Below, in pieces: positions 44,454-52,668 of a DNA stretch of 64,000 nucleotides; positions within the stretch are counted from its first letter, which is position 1; the number at the start of each line of letters is the position of its first letter. The translations under genes and the position numbers were made by a program. The notes beneath the pieces are model-generated. The model searched no databases, was not told the DNA's origin, and worked only from the letters and a program-made list of their open reading frames with translations. The DNA comes from Bradyrhizobium iriomotense (GTDB lineage: Bacteria; Pseudomonadota; Alphaproteobacteria; Rhizobiales; Xanthobacteraceae), in contig NZ_JAFCLP010000017.1 of assembly GCF_018129405.1 (NCBI RefSeq), positions 62,001 to 126,000 on the forward strand, given 5' to 3'.

Positions 44454-45421
44454 GTTCTAGTCTCCTCGACAAGGCGCACATTGGTCCTGAGCCGCTCGAG
44501 ATAGGCCGACATCTCGGCTTCGGCTGCCAGCGCATCGGTATAAGCAGTTTGCTCGAACCGCAGCTTGCCGCCGAGCCGCGCTTGCCCGACGCGCCACAGA
44601 TCGGCGCGGATCACGGTTGCGATCTTCGGGTAGCCGCCGGAGGTCTGCGCGTCGCGCATCTGGATGATGGGCTGTCCGTTCGGCGGAATCTGGATGACGC
44701 CGGGGACGATGCCGTGCGAGCGCTTCTCGATCGGTGCCTTCGGCTTCACGGCGGGGCCTTGCAGGCGGTAGCCGTAACGGTTGCTCTGCGGCGTGATCTT
44801 CCAGCTGCTGGACCAGAATAGCGTCTGTGTGGCGGCGTCGAACCCGTCATACTCCCCGGCAATCACGACCCTGACGATGGTCTCGTCCGCGGCGGCGTTC
44901 GGCCGCGCCAGCGTGGTGCCGGCCGGCTCGATCCCGAGTTCCCCGATGGTCGCGCTCGACGCGGCGCAGGGCAGGACGTCGCCGGGCTGGAGCGGCCGTC
45001 CGTGCCAGCCGCCGAACTCGCCGCGAAACTGCGTGCTGCGCGAGCCCAGCACCATGGGCACGTCGATGCCGCCGCCAACGGTCAGATAGAGCCGTGCGCC
45101 GCGGGGCATTGTCTTGACGGTCAAGATATCGCCGGTACCGACGTGCGACCGCCACCATGGCGGGATCACGCGTCCTGCGATCTCGGCCTCGACATCGGCG
45201 CCCGTGAGCGCAAAGGCCATGTCCCGGCCGAAACGAAGCTTGAACGGCAGCATCGGGATTTCGATGCCGGCGGCGTTCTCGTCGTTGCCGAGAAGGATGT
45301 TGCCGGCACGCAGGGCGACATCGTCCATCGCACCCGACGTGCCGACCCCGAAGCGATACTGGTCGAAGCGGCCGAGATCCTGGACGCTCGCGGGTCCTGT
45401 GACTGACAGGATCTCGATCAC
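44444..45421 (-). CDS. pxpC: PxpC/KipA-like carboxyltransferase-family subunit, copy 2
   Basis: A 325-residue paralogue of the plus-strand pxpC1, sharing the SVQDLGRFDQYRFGVGTSGAMD opening, GSRSTQFRGEFGG and IIQMRDAQTSGGYPKIA. The GTG at 45421 overlaps the pxpB2 stop; a long upstream extension in the same frame is only antisense reading. In this operon the pair sits with biotin carboxylase and carrier genes, so copies B2/C2 may form the carboxyltransferase of a split urea-carboxylase-like enzyme, since the urea carboxylase CT domain is built from KipA- and KipI-like parts. Confidence 0.83.
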   Translation of the reverse strand: MIEILSVTGPASVQDLGRFDQYRFGVGTSGAMDDVALRAGNILLGNDENAAGIEIPMLPFKLRFGRDMAFALTGADVEAEIAGRVIPPWWRSHVGTGDILTVKTMPRGARLYLTVGGGIDVPMVLGSRSTQFRGEFGGWHGRPLQPGDVLPCAASSATIGELGIEPAGTTLARPNAAADETIVRVVIAGEYDGFDAATQTLFWSSSWKITPQSNRYGYRLQGPAVKPKAPIEKRSHGIVPGVIQIPPNGQPIIQMRDAQTSGGYPKIATVIRADLWRVGQARLGGKLRFEQTAYTDALAAEAEMSAYLERLRTNVRLVEETRTCR

Positions 45422-46080
45422 CGGATCACCCGTTCGATCTCGAAACGGATCGTATCGCCCGGCGCGAGCGCGGCAGGCGTCGGCCAGGACGGATCGAAGA
45501 ACGTCCAGCTGGTATGCCCGATGGCGTGCCAGCCGCTCGGCCCGGGCGATGCGGAGACACCGGTCTGCGATCCGCCGATGGAGACCGAGCCGCCAGCGGA
45601 GCGTTGCAGCGGCGTCTGCCGGCGCGGCATGGTGATGCGCGGGTCCATGCCGCCGAGATAGCAATAGCCGGGATGGCTGCCGAGCGCGAACACCGTGTAG
45701 AGCGGCGCGGCATGGATCGAGACCACGTCGTCGACGGACAGGCCGCAATGATCGGCGACGGACTGAAGAGACGATCCGATCTCGCCACCATAGGTGACAG
45801 GCAGCCTGATTTCGCGGCCGCCGATCGCGAGGCCTTCCGCCGCATCCCAACCGTCATTGAGGGCGGCGATCAGGGTGTCGAGCTCGCGCGGAGGGGTCTC
45901 GAAGGTCAGCATCAAATTGGTGATGCCGGGAATGGCCTCGCGGATATCAGGCCATTTCGATGCGATCGCCGCCAGCGACCAGATGCGCCGCTGATGCGGA
46001 AGATCGAACGCGCCGGGCGCCTCGAACAGGAGAGCTGACGTCCCGAGCAGGCTGATCCGCGATCGGTCAGGCGTCGTCAT
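45418..46080 (-). CDS. pxpB: PxpB/KipI-like subunit, copy 2
   Basis: A 220-residue paralogue of pxpB1. Same landmarks: [36 protein letters not shown] and [13 protein letters not shown]. It starts with an ordinary ATG at 46080 (family-typical short lead before ISLLG), overlapping accC by 4 bp, and couples to pxpC2 by GTGA. Its partner in the complex is probably pxpC2 and perhaps the AccC/AccB pair. Confidence 0.85.
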   Translation of the reverse strand: MTTPDRSRISLLGTSALLFEAPGAFDLPHQRRIWSLAAIASKWPDIREAIPGITNLMLTFETPPRELDTLIAALNDGWDAAEGLAIGGREIRLPVTYGGEIGSSLQSVADHCGLSVDDVVSIHAAPLYTVFALGSHPGYCYLGGMDPRITMPRRQTPLQRSAGGSVSIGGSQTGVSASPGPSGWHAIGHTSWTFFDPSWPTPAALAPGDTIRFEIERVIR

Positions 46081-47432
46081 GGCGCGGCCACCTTCGTATT
46101 CATCCAGTGCTCGAGATGATGGATGTCGTAGCCGCCGCGGCAGAACGCGGGATCGGCGAGGATCGCCTGATGCAACGGCACATTGGTTCGGATGCCTTCG
46201 GCGCAGAGTTCAGACAAGGCGACGCGCGCACGCGCCAGAGCTTCTTCGCGGGTGCCGCCGTGGGCAATCAGCTTGGCGATCAGCGAGTCATAGTGCCGGG
46301 GAACGGTGGCGCCGGCGGTGATATGCGAATCGATGCGGATGCCGATGCCGCCCGGCACGTCCCAGCGCGTCACCGTGCCGGGCGAGGGCGCGAAAGTGGT
46401 GGGGTCCTCGGCATTGATGCGGAATTCAATGGCATGGCCGACACGGGCGATGTCGCCTTGCGCGATGCCCAACGGCTCGCCTTGCGCGATGCGGATCTGC
46501 GCCTTGACGATGTCGATGCCCGTCGTCATCTCGGTGACGGGATGCTCCACCTGGACGCGCGTGTTCATCTCGATGAAGAAGAATTGCCCGTCCTCGTAGA
46601 GGAATTCGAACGTGCCGGCGCCGCGATAGCCGATCCGCCGGCAGGCCTCGACGCAGCTTGCGCCCACCCGCTCGATCAGCGCGCGGTCGATGCCGGGCGC
46701 GGGAGCTTCCTCGACCATCTTCTGGTTCCTGCGTTGAAGCGAGCAGTCGCGGTCGCCGAGCCAGAGATGGTTGTCGTGCCGGTCGCACAGCACCTGAATC
46801 TCGATATGGCGCGGTTTTTCGAGGAATTTCTCGATGTAGACCGCAGCGTTCTTGAAGGCCTTGCTGGCTTCCGCGCGGGTCAGCGCCAGCGCCTCGTCCA
46901 GCGCGGCCTCGCTGCGCACGATCCGCATGCCGCGTCCGCCGCCGCCGCCGGCGGCCTTGATGATGACGGGGTATCCGATGTCCCGCGCGATCGCGCGCAC
47001 CTCGACCGGATCTTCCGGCGGGGTGCTGTCCGGCCCGGGCACGCAAGGCACGCCCGCCATCCGCATCGCGCGCTTGGCTGCGACCTTGTCTCCCATGGTC
47101 CGGATACAATCGGCCGGCGGGCCGATGAAAGTGAGGCCGGCGCGCGCGACCCGATCGGCGAACTCTGCACTCTCAGAGAGGAAGCCGTAACCCGGGTGGA
47201 TCGCCTGGGCGCCGCTGACCTCGGCTGCGAGCAGGATCGCCGCAACGTTGAGATAGGTGCTGCTCGCGGGCGCCGGCCCGATGCAGAGCGCCTGGTCTGC
47301 GAGCGCGACATAGCGCGCGTCGCGGTCCGCCTCCGAGTGAATGACGACCGTCTTGAGACCCATCGCCCGACAGGCGCGCTGGATGCGAAGCGCGATCTCG
47401 CCGCGATTGGCGATCAGGACCTTGTCGAACAT
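46077..47432 (-). CDS. accC: Biotin carboxylase subunit (AccC-like)
   Basis: A 451-residue ATP-grasp biotin carboxylase that would carboxylate the biotin on the partner carrier. It has the N-terminal domain ([20 protein letters not shown]), a Gly-rich ATP loop ([14 protein letters not shown]), the [14 protein letters not shown] motif, and a normal length. The context (overlapping accB and pxpB2) shows it is not the housekeeping acetyl-CoA carboxylase subunit, whose accA/accD partners are absent. Likely part of a split lactam/amide/urea-type carboxylase. Confidence 0.92.
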   Translation of the reverse strand: MFDKVLIANRGEIALRIQRACRAMGLKTVVIHSEADRDARYVALADQALCIGPAPASSTYLNVAAILLAAEVSGAQAIHPGYGFLSESAEFADRVARAGLTFIGPPADCIRTMGDKVAAKRAMRMAGVPCVPGPDSTPPEDPVEVRAIARDIGYPVIIKAAGGGGGRGMRIVRSEAALDEALALTRAEASKAFKNAAVYIEKFLEKPRHIEIQVLCDRHDNHLWLGDRDCSLQRRNQKMVEEAPAPGIDRALIERVGASCVEACRRIGYRGAGTFEFLYEDGQFFFIEMNTRVQVEHPVTEMTTGIDIVKAQIRIAQGEPLGIAQGDIARVGHAIEFRINAEDPTTFAPSPGTVTRWDVPGGIGIRIDSHITAGATVPRHYDSLIAKLIAHGGTREEALARARVALSELCAEGIRTNVPLHQAILADPAFCRGGYDIHHLEHWMNTKVAAP

Positions 47433-47941
47433 CAGGACGAACCCGCAGGACCGATCCGGAACAGGGCTTGACCCGCTGCGATCTCCTCACCGTTCTCCGC
47501 GAGGATTGCAAGCACGACACCGGGCGCCTCGGCCGCGATGTCGATGAAGGTCTTCATCGCTTCGATGATGCAGATCTTCTGCCCGGCCTCGATCCGCGCG
47601 CCGACCTCGACCAGCGGCGGCTCGTCCGGCGCCGCAGCGCGGTAGAAGATGCCATGCATCGGCGCGGGCACGATGACGTCAGTAGCAGCCTCGGGAGCCG
47701 GGCTTGCCTGGTGATCGAGCGTGGGAGCCTCAACGCTGATCACGCTTGCAGGCTGCGCGGGGACCGCAGGTGCTCCTGCAGACACGCGCTTGAGGATGCG
47801 GATGCGGGCGCCGTCCTGCGTGAGGTCCAGCTCCGCGATGGAGGAGCGCGTAACGAGATCGACGAGTTGTTCGATTTTGGCGAGGTCCACAGTCACGTTC
47901 CGCGTTGACGGCCTGTCGAGTTCGGGGCGTTCATGCGTCAC
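47432..47941 (-). CDS. accB: Biotin carboxyl carrier protein (AccB-like)
   Basis: A 169-residue biotin carrier. N-terminal AccB-like helical part, a Pro/Ala-rich linker (about 55-88) and the biotinyl domain with K130 in the intact EAMKTF motif ([10 protein letters not shown]). It shares one base with accC. The upstream SDR stop overlaps its ATG (ATGA). It is the only intact biotin carrier in the cluster and contrasts with the lysine-less protein at 44046. Confidence 0.92.
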   Translation of the reverse strand: MTHERPELDRPSTRNVTVDLAKIEQLVDLVTRSSIAELDLTQDGARIRILKRVSAGAPAVPAQPASVISVEAPTLDHQASPAPEAATDVIVPAPMHGIFYRAAAPDEPPLVEVGARIEAGQKICIIEAMKTFIDIAAEAPGVVLAILAENGEEIAAGQALFRIGPAGSS

Positions 47942-48696
47942 TCCGCAGGCGGCCGGCTCTTCTGTGCAAAATTGAGGCCGCCGACGACCTGCTGGGTCGG
48001 TAGGACTTCCATGAAGGCGACATTCATGCGCGCCGGCGACCCAACCGCGAACGCGATCGAATTGGCGATGTCCTCGGGCTGAAGTGAATCATAGTCGTCG
48101 AAGAAGCGACGCTTGGCTTCGGCGAGATCACCCAGCAGCCGGCCGAAAACCTCGGTCTCGACCCGGGCCGGCGATATCTCGGTGACGCGAACCCTGGTCC
48201 CATAGAGATCGACGCGCAGTTGCTGCGATAGCGAGTGAATGCCGGCCTTGGTGGCGTGATATACGGTGTTGCCGCCGCCAAACGCGTAGTGGCCGGCGAT
48301 CGAGGAGATGTTGACGACGTGGCCGCGGTCGCGGCGTGCCATGCCCGGCACGATCAGCCGCGTCAAGTGCAGGACCGCGCGCAAATTGACGTCGATGAGG
48401 GCGTCGACATCCTCGGGTGTGGTGTCCAGGATATTGCCGCGCCGGGACTGGCCGGCGTTGTTGACCAGGACATCGAACTCGGCCGACTTCGCCAATGTCG
48501 CAAGCGCGTCGAGGTCGCTGATGTCGACGGCGCAGGGGCGGCATCCGGTCTCCGCGGACAGGGCGCTCAGGCGAGCGGCGTCGCGCGCTACGGCGTAGAC
48601 TTCGAGCCCTTCCACACTCAGGCGGCGAACCGTCGCAGCCCCTATTCCGGAGGATGCGCCCGTCACCAGGGCCGTCCGATAGTCCGAAAATCCCAT
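47938..48696 (-). CDS. SDR-family oxidoreductase, mirror paralogue 2
   Basis: A 252-residue SDR, GASSGIG and NNAG plus YHATK catalytic motif, highly similar to the SDR at 35289-36092 and encoded on the opposite strand. The C-terminal thirds differ (here a FGRLLGDLAEAKRRFF insert). The ATG at 48696 has AGAGGAG upstream and matches the paralogue start, so the longer reading is not used. First gene of the minus-strand accB-accC-pxpB2-pxpC2 operon, and divergent from the LysR gene. Confidence 0.9.
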   Translation of the reverse strand: MGFSDYRTALVTGASSGIGAATVRRLSVEGLEVYAVARDAARLSALSAETGCRPCAVDISDLDALATLAKSAEFDVLVNNAGQSRRGNILDTTPEDVDALIDVNLRAVLHLTRLIVPGMARRDRGHVVNISSIAGHYAFGGGNTVYHATKAGIHSLSQQLRVDLYGTRVRVTEISPARVETEVFGRLLGDLAEAKRRFFDDYDSLQPEDIANSIAFAVGSPARMNVAFMEVLPTQQVVGGLNFAQKSRPPAE

Positions 48697-48882
48697 CCGC
48701 GAGGGCTCCTCTGCTACCGTCCAACCCGCTGGTGGCGTCGGCTGCAACGCGAGCGGCGGACGAGTTCAGCACTAGCTATAGGCCCCTCAGGTTCCCGGTG
48801 GTAAGAACAATTCCTTCTGATCCCATAGCTTCAGCCTATTGCTGCTGCATTGCTCCCTGACTGGATATCCGGAGACGTCGTA

Positions 48883-49860
48883 TTGGATACAAAGCGCTTG
48901 GAGGCCTTCATCAAGGTCGTGGATCTCGGCAGCATGACGAGCGCGGCGAAGGTGCTGAATGTCGCGCAGCCGGCCCTGAGCCAGCACATTGCGAGCCTGG
49001 AGGCGGATTTCAAGTGCAAGCTGCTCGACCGCAGCGCCCGCGGGGTCAAACCTACCGAGGCCGGACGAATCCTCTACCGTTATGCCAAGTCGATCCAGCG
49101 GCAGCTCGAAGAGGCCAGGCGCACCATTCTGGACAACAAGCCGGAGCTGACCGGCAACGTCACGATCGGCCTGGCCCCGCTCAGCTCGGCGGCATTGCTG
49201 GCGACCCCGCTGCTCACGCAGATACGCGAACGCTATCCCGGCATCGTGCCGCACATTTACGACAGCTCCGGGGTCATGCTCAGCGAGATGATGCTGAAGG
49301 GGAGCATGGATATGGCTGTCCTCTACGGCGAGCGCCCGGTGACCGGTCTCGATTACAAGCCGCTGATGCGCGAGTACTTCTATCTTGTCGCGCCCCGCAG
49401 CATGTATCCGGAACAGATGCCTCCTGATGAAGTTTCCGCGGCGGAGGTCGCGCAATTCGACCTGCTCCTGCCATATCGGGAATCCTTCCTGCGACAGACC
49501 GTCGAGCGGGTCTGTGCCGAGGCGGGACTCCGCCCGCGCATCGTCGCCGAGATCCATTCCCAATCGACCTTGTCTTCGGCGATTGCAGCCGGAGTGGGGG
49601 CGGCAGTGCTGCCCATGTCGATCGCAAAGGAGTTGCCGAACCTCGACGAACTTTGCATTCGGCGGATCAACGCGCCGTCGGCCTCGCAGCAGATGTCGCT
49701 ATGCATTTCCGATAACGCAGCGTTGTCCGACGCCGCATTCGCCGTCTACAAGATCTTGCTCGAGATCATCGTCAAGACCTGGGGGCCGTTCGATGTCCAC
49801 CTCGGCTCGGGTGCCATCGCCACCGGTGGTCCAACGTCAGGGCCGAAGGACGAGCCATAA
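48883..49860 (+). CDS. LysR-family transcriptional regulator
   Basis: A 325-residue LysR regulator. N-terminal winged helix (DTKRLEAFIKVVDLGSMTSAAKVLNVAQPALSQHI) and a type-2 periplasmic-binding-like effector domain (about 90-300). The TTG at 48883 is chosen because GGAG lies 8 bp before it and family proteins begin just ahead of the first helix; an in-frame TTG at 48850 is less likely. Divergent from SDR2, it is the natural controller of the flanking operons and perhaps of the shared upstream elements. Confidence 0.9.
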   Translation: MDTKRLEAFIKVVDLGSMTSAAKVLNVAQPALSQHIASLEADFKCKLLDRSARGVKPTEAGRILYRYAKSIQRQLEEARRTILDNKPELTGNVTIGLAPLSSAALLATPLLTQIRERYPGIVPHIYDSSGVMLSEMMLKGSMDMAVLYGERPVTGLDYKPLMREYFYLVAPRSMYPEQMPPDEVSAAEVAQFDLLLPYRESFLRQTVERVCAEAGLRPRIVAEIHSQSTLSSAIAAGVGAAVLPMSIAKELPNLDELCIRRINAPSASQQMSLCISDNAALSDAAFAVYKILLEIIVKTWGPFDVHLGSGAIATGGPTSGPKDEP

Positions 49861-49871
49861 CAAAACACGAT

Positions 49872-49910
49872 GCGGCAATCCTAAAATCTGAATTTGCCGC
49901 CTCAAGGCGG
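49872..49910 (+). promoter_or_regulatory. Overlapping alternative hairpins between lysR and the aldolase gene
   Basis: One stem pairs GCGGCAA (49872-49878) with TTGCCGC (49894-49900). A second, CCGCCT CA AGGCGG (49897-49910), shares bases with the first, so both cannot form at once. This could be a LysR terminator, or an attenuator before the aldolase gene 46 bp downstream. Confidence 0.4.
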
Positions 49911-49956
49911 TTGATTATGGAGGTGTAACGGAGATCGCGACCGCAAGGAGGTTATC

Positions 49957-50628
49957 ATGGTGCATGTGATCAGGACATTCGAACGGCCCACCGCCGAGCT
50001 TGTCGAGCGCATCAAGAAGTTTCCTCCGTCCACCCTTCACGAGGCGCAGGGACGATCGGGCGCGCTGACCTCCCGCATCAAGCCGATCTATTCCGGGATG
50101 CGCGCCTGCGGGCCGGCACTGACGGTGAGCTGCCATCCGGCCGACAACATGATGCTGATCACGGCGATTTCGCTGGCCAAGCCGGGCGACGTGCTCGTGG
50201 TGAGCGCGGGCGATCATCCCGAGCAGGGCGGCTTCGGCGAGGTGCTGGCGACGGCCTGTGTCGCCAAGGGCATCGTCGGGCTGGTCACGGATGCCGGCGT
50301 TCGCGACGGCCTTGCGGTGCGTGACACCGGCTTCAACGTCTTCTCCTACGGCCTCTGCATGAAGGGCACGGTCAAGGAGACGCTCGGCACCATCAATCAG
50401 CCGATCGTCATCGGCGGCATCGCCGTCCGCCCCGGTGACATCGTGAGCGCCGATGACGATGGAGTCGTGATCGTGCCGAAGGAGAACATCGCCGATGTCT
50501 GCGTCAAGTCGGCGGCGCGCGAGGACAAGGAAGCCGGCGTGATGAAGGCCCTCAAGGCCGGCGGCGACATCCTCGAACTGTCTGGCATCGGCAAGGTGCT
50601 GGAGTCCAAGGGCTGCACCTTCGCCTGA
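49957..50628 (+). CDS. RraA/HMG-aldolase-family protein
   Basis: A 223-residue member of the family containing 4-hydroxy-4-methyl-2-oxoglutarate/oxaloacetate aldolases and RraA. Conserved R116-D117 in TDAGVRDGLAVRD; 21 residues before the Arg stands E95, where the published aldolase motif (D-x20-R-D) has Asp. Aldolases of this group split 4-hydroxy-2-oxo acids to pyruvate. AAGGAGG precedes the ATG. Beside an aminotransferase and a lactamase it could cleave the deaminated product. RraA-like (non-enzymatic) function is less likely in this context. Confidence 0.8.
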   Translation: MVHVIRTFERPTAELVERIKKFPPSTLHEAQGRSGALTSRIKPIYSGMRACGPALTVSCHPADNMMLITAISLAKPGDVLVVSAGDHPEQGGFGEVLATACVAKGIVGLVTDAGVRDGLAVRDTGFNVFSYGLCMKGTVKETLGTINQPIVIGGIAVRPGDIVSADDDGVVIVPKENIADVCVKSAAREDKEAGVMKALKAGGDILELSGIGKVLESKGCTFA

Positions 50629-50663
50629 GCGGGCAAGCGCCGCACGCAACAGCAGGAAAACCA

Positions 50664-50771
50664 GTGGCAGCCATTCTCGGCTCGGGCGAGCATCGCTACG
50701 GCCCCGCCATGCCGGTCCGCGCCTCGCGTTGCCTGCAGAAGCTGGAGCGGGCGGCCGACGTTCCGCGCTAG
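50664..50771 (+). pseudogene. Possible remnant of an NHL-repeat/SMP-30-like gene
   Basis: A 35-codon frame, GTG with AGGAAA upstream, 35 bp after the aldolase gene. It begins VAAILGSGEHRYG, which resembles the N-terminus of NHL-repeat (SMP-30-like) proteins, then becomes unrelated and stops. It looks like the start of a former second gene in the aldolase operon that has suffered a deletion. Weak evidence, based on about ten residues. Confidence 0.3.
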
Positions 50772-50993
50772 AGGCGAGCGTCGCCGGCCGCATATCGTCC
50801 CGTCCTGTGGATCGATGACACATCGTCATGATCGGGGCCCGGGGTGTGTCGGAACGCCGGAATTTTTGTCAGATCGGGGATTTCCGAACAGTCAAGCTCT
50901 CCGGCACGTCGCTCTTTGCCAACAGCACGCGGTTGGTTCCTGAGCCGTCAATCGCCACGAGGCGGATCAAACACCATCCGTGAACTTGCCGGG

Positions 50994-51007
50994 AAGAGGT
51001 ACCTCTT
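50994..51007. promoter_or_regulatory. Perfect palindrome AAGAGGTACCTCTT
   Basis: A 14-bp perfect palindrome about 130 bp before the cupin start codon. Candidate operator for the cupin gene; no regulator can be assigned. Confidence 0.4.
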
Positions 51008-51135
51008 AGTGGTGATGCGACAACGCGGCCTCTTCACGCGCTTCACAGGAAGCCTGAATATGCAAGTCACTGGGGACGCCGGGATCCGGCGCCAGATATC
51101 CTTGAAGCAATGCGAATGATGCATGCGAGGCGTTG

Positions 51136-51576
51136 ATGCGCGAACTTGTTCAAGCGGCATATTGCGAGACGGTCAATCTCAAGCCTGCTCCGATAGAGCC
51201 GTCGTGGATCATTGAAGGCAATCCGGAAGCTCGTTCGCACCTTGTGTCGAGGAGCGCATGTAAGACTGCCTGGACCATGATCTGGTCCTGCACCCAGGGC
51301 AAGTTCAACTGGCATTACGATTTCGACGAGACCGTCGTGATCCTCGAAGGATCAATCATGCTCGAGGTCGACGGTGCACCGCCGACGCGTTATGGTGCCG
51401 GCGACGTGATCTTGTTCCGCACCGGTGCGCATGCCAAGTGGCACGTCGAGGATCGTGTGAAGAAGGTCGCCTTCTGCCGGCTGAACAATCCGGCTCCGCT
51501 GGGCTTCGCCATCCGTGCTGCCAACAAGCTCAAGTCAATGATGCCCGGGCAACCTGCGGCGTCGCGACTTACTTGA
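51136..51576 (+). CDS. Cupin-domain protein
   Basis: A 146-residue single-cupin protein of the DUF861/EutQ-like type: WSCTQGKFNWHYDFDETVVILEGS then GAGDVILFRTGAHAKWHVEDRVKKVAFCR. The conserved metal-binding His/Glu set of the first cupin motif is partly present (H and E). The start at ATG 51136 has GAGG 5 bp upstream; a TTG directly before is possible. Related proteins include ureidoglycine aminohydrolase-like and acetoin/ethanolamine-utilisation cupins. It may act on the island's substrate or be a sensor; function unproven. Confidence 0.8.
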   Translation: MRELVQAAYCETVNLKPAPIEPSWIIEGNPEARSHLVSRSACKTAWTMIWSCTQGKFNWHYDFDETVVILEGSIMLEVDGAPPTRYGAGDVILFRTGAHAKWHVEDRVKKVAFCRLNNPAPLGFAIRAANKLKSMMPGQPAASRLT

Positions 51577-51704
51577 CGGGATGCAAGGCAATTGCCGGAA
51601 ATGAAATGGAAGGAACGTCGCTCAACGCAAGCTCTACTTCTCTCCATTACATTGGAACGACCTTAGAGCAGGCCTGCGTTTCTGGCCCGACGCCAGCCCA
51701 TCCA

Positions 51705-51980
51705 TCAATCCGATTTCATCGGGTCGACGTCGTCGTCAATCGCCGCCACGTAGTTCACGTGCAGAGTGATTGGAACTTTCGATCCGTCCAGGACCAGACG
51801 GAGGCTTTTCGGATAAAATCCGCCGCCAATGACGCGTCCGGTCTTTCCAGCCAAGCGAGCGCCGGCTTCAGGCTTTACCTGAACGCGTGAGCCCGGAGGA
51901 AACCCGAGATTGGTGCTGGCTGATTCCGGCATGGCTTTCACGGCAGTGAATGACGCAGTGCTCGACACCGCGAATTTCAA
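51705..51980 (-). CDS. Small KOW-like protein, unknown function
   Basis: A 91-residue protein starting with TTG at 51980 (GGGAG 8 bp upstream) or at a Met 16 residues later. The core (PGSRVQVKPEAGARLAGKTG) looks like a KOW/SH3-type segment, then a beta-rich region (SLRLVLDGSKVPITLHVNYV) and an Asp-rich tail. It follows the DsrE-like gene after 56 bp on the same strand and may close that operon. Function unknown. Confidence 0.5.
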   Translation of the reverse strand: MKFAVSSTASFTAVKAMPESASTNLGFPPGSRVQVKPEAGARLAGKTGRVIGGGFYPKSLRLVLDGSKVPITLHVNYVAAIDDDVDPMKSD

Positions 51981-52036
51981 AGGAAATGCTCCCAGACGCG
52001 GCGAGGGCGGCCGACGTCATTGCCGCTACCCACCTG

Positions 52037-52630
52037 TCACGGCTTGACGTAGGTCCAGCCCATCTCTTGCAATTCCATCACGCGCACGACGCCCGATTTC
52101 ACGATCTCCGCCTGGCGAACAATCGGTATGTCCCTGTTCTCGGCCTTCTTCATTTTCTCCTGGGTGTTGCCGCAGGCCTTGAACGAAACCTCAGGCGTGC
52201 TGAGAGCCATTTCCTCGATGCGCGCTTTTACCGGCGATGTGTCTTCACGCAGCATGTGGAGTCCGGGTCCAAATGTGACGACCTCGATCCTCACCTTCTC
52301 GCCGGCGTCCTTGTAGTACTGCGCCACGTTGATCGCGTTGTTGAGCGCGAGATTCATCGCCGGGGCGTCATTGGTGTTTACCTGCAGGATCAAATGATGC
52401 TCTCTCTGCTTCGGTGCAGCCGACTCCTTCGTATGGGCAGGCGCGGCCTGCTTCCGCTTGGCCGGCTTCGCGACGTGTTGTCTCGCGTGCGCCGCCTTAT
52501 GCTGGACGGATTGCCCGTCTGCCGGCGTCCAGTATCTTCCGCCCTGTTCCGCGACTGCAAACGATGCAGAAGCCAGAACAGCAATCGCTGCCATCGCGAA
52601 CACTTTGGCAATATGTTGGAACGTCATCAT
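52037..52630 (-). CDS. DsrE-family exported protein
   Basis: A 197-residue protein. A signal peptide (about 1-27, cut after FAVA) is followed by a Lys/Ala-rich linker and a DsrE/DsrF-like domain (HHLILQVNTNDAPAMNLALNNAINVAQYYK, then VSFKACGNTQEKM with the conserved Cys). DsrE-like proteins handle sulfur or act in redox chemistry; a periplasmic location is inferred from the signal. The ATG at 52630 follows GGAGG; the longer in-frame reading lacks a signal peptide at its start. Confidence 0.8.
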   Translation of the reverse strand: MMTFQHIAKVFAMAAIAVLASASFAVAEQGGRYWTPADGQSVQHKAAHARQHVAKPAKRKQAAPAHTKESAAPKQREHHLILQVNTNDAPAMNLALNNAINVAQYYKDAGEKVRIEVVTFGPGLHMLREDTSPVKARIEEMALSTPEVSFKACGNTQEKMKKAENRDIPIVRQAEIVKSGVVRVMELQEMGWTYVKP

Positions 52631-52668
52631 TATCCGCCTCCGTCGAAGAAAACAGGTTTTGCATCCCA

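Larger units (their letters stand above)
50629..51135. other. Intergenic region with gene remnant and palindrome
   Basis: About 500 bp between the aldolase and cupin genes. It contains a short relic (50664-50771) and a perfect palindrome (50994-51007), listed separately. On the minus strand a short stretch (about 50870-50970) reads IRLVAIDGSGTNRVLLAKSD before a stop and might be another relic; I could not identify it. Confidence 0.5.

Noticed and set aside
50870-50975. Minus-strand fragment reading IRLVAIDGSGTNRVLL
   Set aside because: Looks protein-like but too short, without start or identifiable family.
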